From contig NZ_BNBR01000004.1 in the NCBI RefSeq assembly GCF_014656055.1, positions 759,081 to 823,080 of the forward strand: a stretch of DNA of 64,000 nucleotides. The letters are read 5' to 3'. Source of the DNA: Streptomyces griseosporeus (GTDB lineage Bacteria > Actinomycetota > Actinomycetes > Streptomycetales > Streptomycetaceae). Below, one piece after another: positions 38,106 to 46,060 of the stretch. Numbering within the stretch: position 1 is the stretch's first letter; each line of letters starts with the position of its first letter. Under the pieces are notes generated by a model. It was given only the letters and a program-made list of their open reading frames with translations, did no database searches and had not been told where the DNA came from. The position numbers were made by a program, and so were the translations under genes.

Positions 38106-38609
38106 TCAGGTCAGCCGCTTGCCGAACCAGTGCTCGGCGTACGGGTCGTCGTTGTGCGGCTCGGTCTCGGTGTAGCCGAGCCGCGCGTACAGGGCGCGGG
38201 CCTCGACGAGGTCGCTGCGGGTGTCCAGGACGATCCGCTCGGCGCCCAGCTCCCGCGCGGCCCGCTCGGCGGCGTCCACCAGCAGCGCCGCCCCGCCCCT
38301 GCCGCGCAGGGCGGGCAGCAGGAAGACCCGCTTCAGCTCGGCCGTCGCCGCGTCGAGCAGCCGTACGCCCGCGGTGCCGGCCGGCTCGCCGCCGTACCGC
38401 GCGACGAGCAGCCGCCCGTGCGGCGGGGCGAGGATGTCGCCGGACTCGGCGGCGATCTCCCGCTCCAGCTCGCCGGGGTCGGTACGGCGCCCCTCGTGCA
38501 GCAGGTACCAGCGGTCGCTGACCTCGGTGTAGTACGCCCGCCAGAGCGCGAGGGCGGCGGGCGAGCCGGGGGCTTCGGGGGCGATGGTCCAGGTGGGCAT
38601 GGCGCCCAT
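38106..38609 (-). CDS. GNAT family N-acetyltransferase
   Basis: 167 aa (ATG at 38609; a second ATG 9 nt in is possible, neither has a strong Shine-Dalgarno). GNAT core: strand LLVARYGGEPAGTAGVRLLD, motif A RVFLLPALRGRGGAALLVDA with acetyl-CoA loop RGRGGA, and a C-terminal ALYARLGYTETEPHNDDP. A small-molecule or protein N-acetyltransferase of unknown substrate; no neighbouring gene suggests one. Confidence 0.87.
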   Translation of the reverse strand: MGAMPTWTIAPEAPGSPAALALWRAYYTEVSDRWYLLHEGRRTDPGELEREIAAESGDILAPPHGRLLVARYGGEPAGTAGVRLLDAATAELKRVFLLPALRGRGGAALLVDAAERAARELGAERIVLDTRSDLVEARALYARLGYTETEPHNDDPYAEHWFGKRLT

Positions 38610-38772
38610 TGTCCGGAGCGGCGCGGCACCCGACGCAACCGAATATGGCCGCCCGCCGCCTGCCCGTCGTTTGCGGGCCGTGGTTCGGGCAACCCGTCCG
38701 GCTAACCGGCCCGCGGGGGGCCGGCCCCACTCCGGAAGGACGGTCCCATCCGGAGACGACCGGAAGGTATCC

Positions 38773-39459
38773 ATGTCCACAGGCGTGATCATCGCTCTGA
38801 TCGTGATCGTGGCGGCCGTCGTCCTGGTCGCCGCGGCCCTGATGCTGCTGCGGGCGCGCCGGCCGCATGCCGGCGGGAACCTGAAGCGGCGCTTCGGACC
38901 CGAGTACGACCGGACCGTGGCCCGGCACGACGGGGACGTCAAGGCCGCCGAACGGGAGCTGACCGAGCGGGTGCAGCGGCACGGCGCACTGCGCGAGCGT
39001 CCGCTGGAGCCCGCGGAGCGCGAACGGTACGAGGCCCGCTGGGCGGCCGCCCAGGAACGCTTCGTCGACGCGCCGCGCGAGGCGGTCGCCGAGGCGGACC
39101 GGCTGCTGGCCGAGGTGGCCGGCGCACGCGGCTTCCCGGACGGCGGGCAGTACGAGGAGCAGCTCGCCGCGCTCTCCGTGCACCACGCCGGTCATGTCGA
39201 CGGCTACCGCCGGGTGCACCGGGTCGCCCGCCTGGGCGCCGGCGCCGACGGTGGCGCGCCGGGCACGGAGGAGATGCGCGAGGCGATGCTGGAGGCCCGG
39301 GCCCTCTTCGAGGACCTGCTCAAGCCGTCCGCGCAGGACACCGGCCGGCACCGCGCCGACCGGGACGAGGTACGGCAGACCCGGGACCGTGAGGCCGTCC
39401 CCGGCCGCCGGGGCCATCTGCCCTGGGGGCTGACGCACCGGCACGCGAAGGGGAGTTGA
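38773..39459 (+). CDS. Membrane-anchored protein with FVDxPRxAVAEAD domain
   Basis: 228 aa. ATG at 38773 after GGAAGG. One N-terminal membrane helix (GVIIALIVIVAAVVLVAAAL), then a charged cytoplasmic helical region. Residues about 90-110 (RFVDAPREAVAEADRLLAEV) recur in the next gene (RFVDGPRDAVAEADRVLEEI), so the two are paralogs sharing a domain. Both end with a conserved (R/L)xALxDYR or EARALFEDLL type helix. Function unknown. It is the first gene of a two-gene operon. Confidence 0.78.
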   Translation: MSTGVIIALIVIVAAVVLVAAALMLLRARRPHAGGNLKRRFGPEYDRTVARHDGDVKAAERELTERVQRHGALRERPLEPAERERYEARWAAAQERFVDAPREAVAEADRLLAEVAGARGFPDGGQYEEQLAALSVHHAGHVDGYRRVHRVARLGAGADGGAPGTEEMREAMLEARALFEDLLKPSAQDTGRHRADRDEVRQTRDREAVPGRRGHLPWGLTHRHAKGS

Positions 39460-39464
39460 TCGGC

Positions 39465-39950
39465 ATGTCGGACGCTACCCGCCCGATCCGCGACCCGCTG
39501 GCCCCGCCCGCCGAGGGCACACCCGACGCCCGCGGCGAGACCGCGGTCGGCACGACGGCCCACGGCACGGCCACTGGCAGCCGGCCGACCACCGCCACCA
39601 CCCCGGGCACGGGCACAGGCACAGGCACCGGCACGGACGCGGGCCGGGCCCGCCCCCACGGCTCGGAGACCCCGCTGCTCGCCCACGAGGAGTCGGAGGA
39701 GCTGGAGCAGCGACTGACGCAGGCGGTCACCCGCTTCGTCGACGGCCCGCGGGACGCCGTGGCGGAGGCCGACCGGGTGCTGGAGGAGATAGCCGACCGC
39801 TTCACCGAGGCGGTCACGAGGCGGCGCCGTACGCTCCGGACGACCTGGCAGAACACCGACGACGACGCCGGGGGCACCGCCGACACCGAACAGCTCAGGC
39901 TCGCCCTGCGCGACTACCGGGAACTGGCCCAGCGCCTGCTCGACGGCTGA
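39465..39950 (+). CDS. Soluble paralog with FVDxPRxAVAEAD domain
   Basis: 161 aa. The ATG at 39465 is preferred to the TTG at 39456 because GGGGAG (39450-39455) abuts the TTG. Residues 1-75 are Thr/Gly/Pro-rich and disordered (TTPGTGTGTGTGTDAGR). The C-terminal half matches the helical domain of the upstream gene (FVDGPRDAVAEADRVLEEIA) but has no membrane helix. It starts 5 nt after the previous stop, so the two are coupled and may form a hetero-oligomer at the membrane. Function unknown. Confidence 0.75.
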   Translation: MSDATRPIRDPLAPPAEGTPDARGETAVGTTAHGTATGSRPTTATTPGTGTGTGTGTDAGRARPHGSETPLLAHEESEELEQRLTQAVTRFVDGPRDAVAEADRVLEEIADRFTEAVTRRRRTLRTTWQNTDDDAGGTADTEQLRLALRDYRELAQRLLDG

Positions 39951-39965
39951 GGACCACCCCGAGGA

Positions 39966-40370
39966 TCACCGCGCCCGGCGCTCCCGCCACTGCCGTACGA
40001 CCTCCTCGACGTCGTACGGCTTCATACCCAGCGGGGGCCCGGGCGGCGGTTTGAACATCATGTCGCGGATCTTGACGTTGACATCCGTGATGATCTTCCG
40101 CGCGATGCGCTCCGAGGGGGCGGCGATCGCCGCGACGAGGGCGTCCTCCGCCTCCTTGCGCAGGGCCAGTGTCGGCGGCAGCACGGAGATGCCCTCGCGG
40201 GCCAGCTTCCGCTTGATCCACCACTGCTCGTCGTAGTCGGCCTCGACGTCACTCGGGAGGGGCTTGCCCGCGCCCGGCAGGCGGTCGAACTCCCCACGCG
40301 CCGCCGCGTCCCTGATCTGCTTGTCGGTCCAGGAGTCGAAGCTCACCCCCGGTGGCTTTCGCTCGCTCAT
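39966..40370 (-). CDS. DUF1992 (DnaJC28-like) protein
   Basis: 134 aa. Begins MSERKPPGVSFDSWTDKQIR and contains DAAARGEFDRLPGAGKPLPS and DEQWWIKRKLAREGISVLPP, the DUF1992 / DnaJ homologue subfamily C member 28 conserved domain. Soluble. There is no J domain in the protein. Function is not established in bacteria. It converges with the paralog pair, with only 15 nt between stops. Confidence 0.85.
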   Translation of the reverse strand: MSERKPPGVSFDSWTDKQIRDAAARGEFDRLPGAGKPLPSDVEADYDEQWWIKRKLAREGISVLPPTLALRKEAEDALVAAIAAPSERIARKIITDVNVKIRDMMFKPPPGPPLGMKPYDVEEVVRQWRERRAR

Positions 40371-40473
40371 GCGGCCATTGTGCCGGACGGGGCGGGCCGG
40401 GGCGTCCTATCATGCGGCGGCGGAGATCCGATCCGGCCGCCGCACCGGACGCCACGTCACTTAGGGAGCGCAC

Positions 40474-40866
40474 GTGCTCGAACTCACCATGGCCACCGTC
40501 TCCGGGACGGACGCGGGGGCCACGGCCGGCATGCTCATGGCCGACGCGCCGAGCGAGCCCGGCGCCGTGCTGCGGGTGGGCCGGGACAAGGCCGTGTGCC
40601 GGCTGGTGGCGCCGGAGGACTGGCTGTTCGTCTCGCGCGCGCACCTGGAGTTCGTGTGCGGACCGGACGGCACCTGGCAGCTGACGTGGCTGCGGGGCTC
40701 TCAGCCCGACCCGTCCTCCGAGGTCCGCCTGGTCATGGGCGAGTACGCGCAGCCGCTGGTGTACGGCGGGACGGTGCCGTTGCCGCGGGGCGGCGCGGGC
40801 GAGGTCGTGATCCAGGACCGCACGGGCCCGCGCAGCGTGAACGTCGGCTTCTACCACGAGGTCTGA
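40474..40866 (+). CDS. FHA-like domain protein
   Basis: 130 aa, GTG start. The sequence VLRVGRDKAVCRLVAPEDW and FVSRAHLEFVCGPDGTWQLTW has the FHA order: GR loop, then S-R-x-H, then a later Asn-less strand (usually N-G). Hydrophobic beta strands alternate through the rest. FHA domains bind phosphothreonine. The missing Asn makes phospho-binding less certain. Its TGA is directly followed by the TCA (reverse TGA) of the convergent methyltransferase. Confidence 0.72.
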   Translation: MLELTMATVSGTDAGATAGMLMADAPSEPGAVLRVGRDKAVCRLVAPEDWLFVSRAHLEFVCGPDGTWQLTWLRGSQPDPSSEVRLVMGEYAQPLVYGGTVPLPRGGAGEVVIQDRTGPRSVNVGFYHEV

Positions 40867-41538
40867 TCAGGCGAGCACCCGGGCGAGAGCGAACCCGTCG
40901 TACCCCTTGCTGCCCACGGTCTGGATCGCCGTACCGCTGAGCCGCGGGTGCGCGGCGATCAGCTCGATCGCGGCGCGGGTGCCCTGGATGTCGGGCTCGG
41001 TGCTGTCGCTGTCGGCGACGCGGCCGCCGCGGACCACGTTGTCGACGACGATCACGCTGCCCGCGCGGGTCAGGCGCAGCGCCCACTCGACGTAGTGGGC
41101 GTTGTTGGCCTTGTCCGCGTCGATGAAGACCAGGTCGAACGGAGGCGGGTTCTCGTCGGCGAGCTTGGGCAGCGACTCAAGGGCCGGGCCGACGCGCACC
41201 TCGACGACCTTGTCCAGGCCGGCGCGGGCGATGTTACGGGTGGCGATCTCGGCGTGCTTGGCGCTGTACTCCAGTGAGATCAGCCGGCCGTCGGCGGGAA
41301 GGGCACGGGCCAGCCAGATGGTGCTGTAGCCGCCGAGTGTGCCGATCTCCAGGATGGTGCGGGCGCCCTGCATCTCGGCGAGCAGCCGGAGCAGCTTGCC
41401 CTGCGGGGCGGTGACGTTGACGTGCGGCAACTGGGCGGCCTCGCTGTCGCGGAGGGCGGCCTGGAGGACGTCGTCGTCGGGTGCGAGGTGGCTGGAGAAG
41501 TAGAAGTCCACGTCGTCCCAGCGCTGCGAACTGCTCAT
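40867..41538 (-). CDS. Class I SAM-dependent O-methyltransferase (catechol OMT-like)
   Basis: 223 aa. ATG at 41538 (MSSSQRWDDVDFYFSSHLAP). SAM motifs: ILEIGTLGGYSTIWLARALP (motif I), LISLEYSAKHAEIA (acidic ribose ligand), PPFDLVFIDADKANNAHYVE (metal-binding DADK), VIVVDNVVRGGRV. This is the O-methyltransferase family 3 pattern (Mg-dependent, caffeoyl-CoA/catechol OMT). The substrate is unknown. Repeat copy C starts about 135 nt upstream of its start codon. Confidence 0.9.
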   Translation of the reverse strand: MSSSQRWDDVDFYFSSHLAPDDDVLQAALRDSEAAQLPHVNVTAPQGKLLRLLAEMQGARTILEIGTLGGYSTIWLARALPADGRLISLEYSAKHAEIATRNIARAGLDKVVEVRVGPALESLPKLADENPPPFDLVFIDADKANNAHYVEWALRLTRAGSVIVVDNVVRGGRVADSDSTEPDIQGTRAAIELIAAHPRLSGTAIQTVGSKGYDGFALARVLA

Positions 41539-41671
41539 GCCCACGGCCGCCCTTCGGTGCCTTGTCCCGTTTGCCGCGTCCAGGATTTCAGAGAAACGGG
41601 GGGATGGCGGGGTTCGGTCGTGAGTTGGTGCGCCGCTGCCGGGGGCGAGCACGATCGCCGTCGGCAGCTCG

Positions 41672-42185
41672 GCGCCCGGCGCTGGTGCGGGCCGGGGGTG
41701 GGTGGCGCAGCCCGGCGCTTGCGGGGTGCCGCTGCGCCCACCCGTGCCGCCCCAGCGGCACGACTGCCCGCAGCTAGGCGGATAGACGGCCCGCTGCTGG
41801 GTGGGCGCCGGCCCAGCGGGTCGGCTGCCCCGCAGCTAGGCGGACTGGCGGCCGCTGCTGGGTGGGCGCCGGCCCAGCGGTGCGGGTGCCCGCAGCTAAG
41901 TCGCGAGGCGGCGTCGGCTGCCCGCTACCCCAGCGGGGCGGCCTCGCTCCCGCAGCCACGGCGGCCGGTAGACGCGTACGGCGGGAAGGGGACGTGTCGG
42001 GGGGTGTCCGCCCGCAGCGGGCGCCGGAAAGAGAGGGTGCGGATTTGACCGTACCCAGCGGCGCACCGAGGACGGATACCCCCCGGCGCGGCCCCGACCC
42101 ACCCACCGGGCAGATGGCGCTACACCAGCCACCCACCCACAGAAACGGGCCGCCGCAGGCATTCAGGGGCGCGGGGAACTGCGCG
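41672..42185 (+). repeat. Long intergenic repeat, copy C
   Basis: About 515 bp, the longest copy. Same blocks as A and B; the CTGCTGGGTGGGCGCCGGCC unit occurs twice, plus extra unit fragments (GCAGCTAGGCGGACTGGCGG, GCAGCTAAGTCGCGAGG). Ends with GGGGCGCGGGGAACTGCGCG (42166-42185), 24 nt from the stop of the MHS transporter. Unlike A and B it lies upstream of a same-strand gene (the methyltransferase) rather than between convergent genes. Confidence 0.85.
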
Positions 42186-42208
42186 CCAAGCCCCCACCGG
42201 CCCGCACC

Positions 42209-43597
42209 TCATGCCGCCGGCGCAGACCCCGGCAGCGGCCGTCCCGCCGACTCCGCCATGTACCAGACCGCCACGCCACCGATCACAGCCGCGGCCATCA
42301 TGTAGTACGCGGGCATCATCATGTTCCCCGTCGCCCCGATCAGCGCCGTCACCACCAGCGGCGTCGTCCCGCCGAACAGCGACACGGACACGTTGAACCC
42401 GATCGACAGCGACCCGTACCGCACCCGCGTCGGGAACAGCGCCGGCAGCGCCGACGGCATCGCCGCGGTGAAGCACACCAGCAGCAGCCCCAGCGCCCCC
42501 ATGCCCAGCGCGACAGCGGCCAGGCTGCCCTCACGGATCAGCAGCAGCGCCGGCACGGACAGCACCAGGAAACCGGCGCACCCGGCCGCGATGACGGGAC
42601 GCCGCCCGACCCGGTCGGTCAGGGCCCCGGCGAACGGCTGCACGATCATCATCAGCGCCATCACACCCAGCACGACCAGCAGCCCGTGCGTCTCGTCGTA
42701 CTTCAGCTCGCTCGTCAGGTAGCTCGGCATGTACGACAGCAGCATGTAGTCGGTGACGTTGAAGACCAGCACCAGCCCGACACACAGCAGCAGCGCCTTC
42801 CACTGCCCGGCCACCATCTCCCGCAGCGGCACCTTCCGCCGAGCGGCCTGCGCGGCCTCCGCCTTCTCGACTTCCGCGGCGAACGCCGGCGTCTCCTCCA
42901 GCCGCATCCGCAGGTACAGCCCGATGATGCCCATCGGCCCGGCGATCAGGAACGGAACCCGCCACCCCCACGACAGCAGCGCGTCGTCGGACAGCAGCGC
43001 GGTCATCAGGGTGACCAGCCCCGCACCGCCGATGTACCCGGCGAGCGTGCCGAACTCCAGCCAGCTGCCGAGGAAGCCCCGCCGCTTGTCGGGGGCGTAC
43101 TCGGCGATGAAGGTGGACGCGCCCGCGTACTCACCGCCCGTCGAGAACCCCTGCACCAGCCGCGCGGCGAGCAGCAGCAGCGGCGCGCCGACGCCGATCG
43201 CCCCGTACGACGGGATCAGGCCGATCGCGAAGGTGCCCGCGGCCATCATGATCATGGTCAGGGCGAGGACCTTCTGCCGGCCGACGCGGTCGCCCAGCGG
43301 GCCGAAGACCATGCCGCCGAGGGGACGGACGAGGAAGGCCGCGGCGAAGGCACCGAACGTGGACAGCAGCTGTGCGGTCGGGTTCCCGGACGGGAAGAAG
43401 ACCTTGCCCAGGGTGACCGCGATGTAGCTGTAGACACCGAAGTCGAACCATTCCATCGCGTTGCCCAGCGCGGCGGCCTTCACGGCCCGCCTGACGAGCG
43501 CGGGGTCGGTGACGGTGGGCTCGGGTGCGGAGTGGACGGGTCGGACGGGTCGGACCGGTCCGACGGGTCGGACGGAGCGGACCTGCTGATCGGCCAT
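42209..43597 (-). CDS. MHS-family metabolite/H+ symporter (ProP/KgtP-like)
   Basis: 462 aa. Start at ATG 43597 (MADQQVRSVRPVGPVRPVRP); the N-terminal RPV/PVR repeats are an unusual basic extension. Family signatures: KAAALGNAMEWFDFGVYSYI at TM1, FGPLGDRVGRQKVLALTMIM (motif A), FSTGGEYAGASTFIAEYAPD, RLEETPAFAAEVEKAE. Twelve TM helices. Members import dicarboxylates, proline/betaine or similar by proton symport; the substrate cannot be read from sequence. No recognisable Shine-Dalgarno. Confidence 0.9.
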   Translation of the reverse strand: MADQQVRSVRPVGPVRPVRPVHSAPEPTVTDPALVRRAVKAAALGNAMEWFDFGVYSYIAVTLGKVFFPSGNPTAQLLSTFGAFAAAFLVRPLGGMVFGPLGDRVGRQKVLALTMIMMAAGTFAIGLIPSYGAIGVGAPLLLLAARLVQGFSTGGEYAGASTFIAEYAPDKRRGFLGSWLEFGTLAGYIGGAGLVTLMTALLSDDALLSWGWRVPFLIAGPMGIIGLYLRMRLEETPAFAAEVEKAEAAQAARRKVPLREMVAGQWKALLLCVGLVLVFNVTDYMLLSYMPSYLTSELKYDETHGLLVVLGVMALMMIVQPFAGALTDRVGRRPVIAAGCAGFLVLSVPALLLIREGSLAAVALGMGALGLLLVCFTAAMPSALPALFPTRVRYGSLSIGFNVSVSLFGGTTPLVVTALIGATGNMMMPAYYMMAAAVIGGVAVWYMAESAGRPLPGSAPAA

Positions 43598-43942
43598 TGC
43601 GGTACTCGGACTCGGCAAGACTTCGCTCGCCTGCCTTTCATCGGGAACAGGGACAAACAGCGACCATAGGAGCATCGGCGCCGGTAACGGGCCGTACCCG
43701 CATAGCTGCATACCGCACGGAAATGCGCCGCAAGCAGGGCCGGGCCGCTCCGCGCACCCCCGCGCTTCCCGCGCCGCCTGTGAGCCATCTCGCCCTCCGC
43801 AGGGGCGTCGCAAACCGTCGCGGACTATTGTCTTCCGGACAAAAGGAGAACCCGCGTCAGGTGTACAGGGGGTCGCCTGCGTCTCTGTCCGGGGGGCCCA
43901 GGCACGCCCTCACACTCCGCAGGGACGGGAGGCCGACGAGGC
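43598..43942. other. Intergenic region between MHS symporter and GT87-PAP2 genes
   Basis: 345 bp with no credible gene. It has a TTGTC-TTCCG-GACAA inverted repeat near 43829-43843 and an AAAAGGAG sequence (43841-43848) resembling a Shine-Dalgarno, but no start codon at suitable distance opens the downstream frame. It should contain promoters for both divergent genes; I see no clear minus-10/minus-35 pair. Confidence 0.45.
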
Positions 43943-46060
43943 GTGGTGAATGCGCGGCACAGCGGGCAACCGGGGCAGGCGTTCGGAGCGACGGCCGTCG
44001 GTGCGGCCGGGGCGCGCCTGCGGGCGCTGCGGCTGGCCCTGTGGCTGGTGGCCGCCCTCCTCGCCGCCCGGCAGGTCGACGCCGTCCTCGGCAGCCCGCG
44101 CGGCGAGCGGCTGACCGACCTGGAGACCTGGGTCGGCCCGGAGGGCGTCCTGCACGTCAAGGGCTCGCTGTACGACTCCACCCGCTTCACCGGCACGCCC
44201 TTCGGCGGCCTCGTCCTCAAGCCCCTCACCCGGGCGGCCGAACAGGCCCTCGGCTGGGGCTGGACCTTCGGCACCCTGCTGCTGGTGGTCGCGCTCGGCC
44301 TGATCGCCGCCCGCGCGCTGCCGCAGCCGGTCAGCAGGCGCACCTCGCTGCTCGCCGCGCCTGTCGCGGTCAGCCTGCTGATGCTGTCGCTGCCGGTGCG
44401 CAACACGCTGTACCTGGGCCAGACCAGCATCATGCCGGTGCTGCTGGTGCTGGCCGGCTGCTTCGTCGTACGCGGCGAGCGGGCCGTCGGCCTGTGCGTG
44501 GGCGTCGCCGCCGCGCTGCAGCCGACGGTGCTGCTGTTCACGCCGCTGCTGTGGTTCACCGGCCGCCGTACCGCCGCCCTGTCGACCGGCGTGACGTTCG
44601 CCGCGTGCACGCTGGCCGCCTGGGTGGCGATGCCGCACGACTCCGCCGCCTACTGGGTGCACCACCTGGCGGGCGCGGGCCTCGGCGGTCCCGCCGACGA
44701 CCTCGCCAACCAGTCCCTGCACGGCGCCCTGCTCCGGCTCGGTCTGGCCGGCCCGGCGGAGATCGCGCTGTTCCTGCTGCTGGGCGCCGCCGTGGCGGTG
44801 CTCGGCGTGCGCCGCGCCGTGCGCTTCGCCCGCGACGGGCAACTGCTCCTCGCGGTGGCGATCACCGGCTGCGCCGCCGTCGCGGTCTCGCCCACGGCCT
44901 GGCAGCACCAGCTGCTGTGGCTGCTGCTCGCGGTCGTCGGCCGGGTCGGCGGGCGGGCCTCCGACCGGTATGTGTGGCCGGTCGCGGTGATCCTGGTGAT
45001 GACCCTGCCGGCGACGATGATGCTGCCGAACAAGCCGTTGTTCCAGCCGCTCATCGAGAACCTGGCGCTGCTCGCCGCGGTCGCCGCCGCCACGGCCGTG
45101 CCCTTCCTGTCCCGCACGTCCCCCTACTTCCGGGACCCCGTCCCCACCGAGTACGCCGCCCCGGTGCCCGCGCGGTGGCGGCACGTCCCTCTCGTACCGG
45201 CGCTGCGCCGCGTCCTGACCCGCCCCAACCTCCTCTTCGAGCTGCTGCTGATCCGCATCACGTACTCCGCGTACGCGCGGATCCGCCTCGCCGCCGCCGG
45301 CGACTCCAACAGCGCGGGCCGGCTCCGCGCGGAGCACCACGGGCAGCAGATCCTCGACCTCGAACGCTTCCTGCACCTGGACGTCGAGCACTGGGCGAAC
45401 CACGCCGTCGTACGCACCCCGTGGCTGGAGGACTTCCTCAGCTTCTACTACGAGTCCTTCCACTTCGGCGTCCCGCTCGCCATCCTCGCCGTCCTGTACT
45501 GGCGGCGCCCCGTCGACTACCGCTGGGCCCGCTCGGCCATCGGCATCGCCACCGTGCTCGCCCTGGCCGGTTTCTGGCTGTACCCGCTCGCCCCGCCCCG
45601 CCTGATGCCCGGCCTCGGCATCGTCGACACGGTCAACGGCCCGCAGGACTTCACGCAGCCCGACTACGGCACCCTGACCGAGCTGACGAACCAGTACGCG
45701 GCGATGCCGTCGCTGCACTTCGGCTGGTCGCTGTGGTGCGGTCTGGTGATCCTGGTCCTCGCGCCCAAGTGGTGGATGAAGGCCCTCGGCCTGCTGCACC
45801 CCTTCTTCACGGTCTGCGCGATCGTCGGCACCGGCAACCACTGGGTGCTGGACGCGGTGGGCGGCGCGGCGGTGGTCGGGCTCGGCTTCGGGCTCACGTA
45901 CCTCGTCCAGGGACCGCGGGCGAGTACGGCGGCCCGCCCGGCAAGGCCCAAGCCCGTTGCCGATACCGATGCCGATGCCGTCACCGATACCCATGCCGAC
46001 GCCGGCGCCGAGGTCAGCAGCCCGCGCCCCGGCCGGGCAGGGAACCGTACTCCGAGCTGA
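43943..46060 (+). CDS. Bifunctional GT87-like glycosyltransferase / PAP2 phosphatase
   Basis: 705 aa polytopic membrane protein. GTG start at 43943 or 43946 after GGGAGG. Residues 1-380 resemble the GT87/DUF2029 mannosyltransferases that use polyprenyl-phosphate sugars, with the early acidic loop ERLTDLETWVGPEGVLHVKG. Residues about 420-660 form a PAP2_3-type phosphatase: QYAAMPSLHFGWSLWCGLVI (PSLH motif) and TGNHWVLDAVGGAAVVGLGF (His nucleophile, Asp). Fusion suggests coupled lipid-linked sugar transfer and dephosphorylation of the polyprenyl carrier or a lipid at the membrane. The tail is Asp/Ala-rich; the 3' end overlaps the convergent gene by 47 bp. Confidence 0.83.
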   Translation: MVNARHSGQPGQAFGATAVGAAGARLRALRLALWLVAALLAARQVDAVLGSPRGERLTDLETWVGPEGVLHVKGSLYDSTRFTGTPFGGLVLKPLTRAAEQALGWGWTFGTLLLVVALGLIAARALPQPVSRRTSLLAAPVAVSLLMLSLPVRNTLYLGQTSIMPVLLVLAGCFVVRGERAVGLCVGVAAALQPTVLLFTPLLWFTGRRTAALSTGVTFAACTLAAWVAMPHDSAAYWVHHLAGAGLGGPADDLANQSLHGALLRLGLAGPAEIALFLLLGAAVAVLGVRRAVRFARDGQLLLAVAITGCAAVAVSPTAWQHQLLWLLLAVVGRVGGRASDRYVWPVAVILVMTLPATMMLPNKPLFQPLIENLALLAAVAAATAVPFLSRTSPYFRDPVPTEYAAPVPARWRHVPLVPALRRVLTRPNLLFELLLIRITYSAYARIRLAAAGDSNSAGRLRAEHHGQQILDLERFLHLDVEHWANHAVVRTPWLEDFLSFYYESFHFGVPLAILAVLYWRRPVDYRWARSAIGIATVLALAGFWLYPLAPPRLMPGLGIVDTVNGPQDFTQPDYGTLTELTNQYAAMPSLHFGWSLWCGLVILVLAPKWWMKALGLLHPFFTVCAIVGTGNHWVLDAVGGAAVVGLGFGLTYLVQGPRASTAARPARPKPVADTDADAVTDTHADAGAEVSSPRPGRAGNRTPS

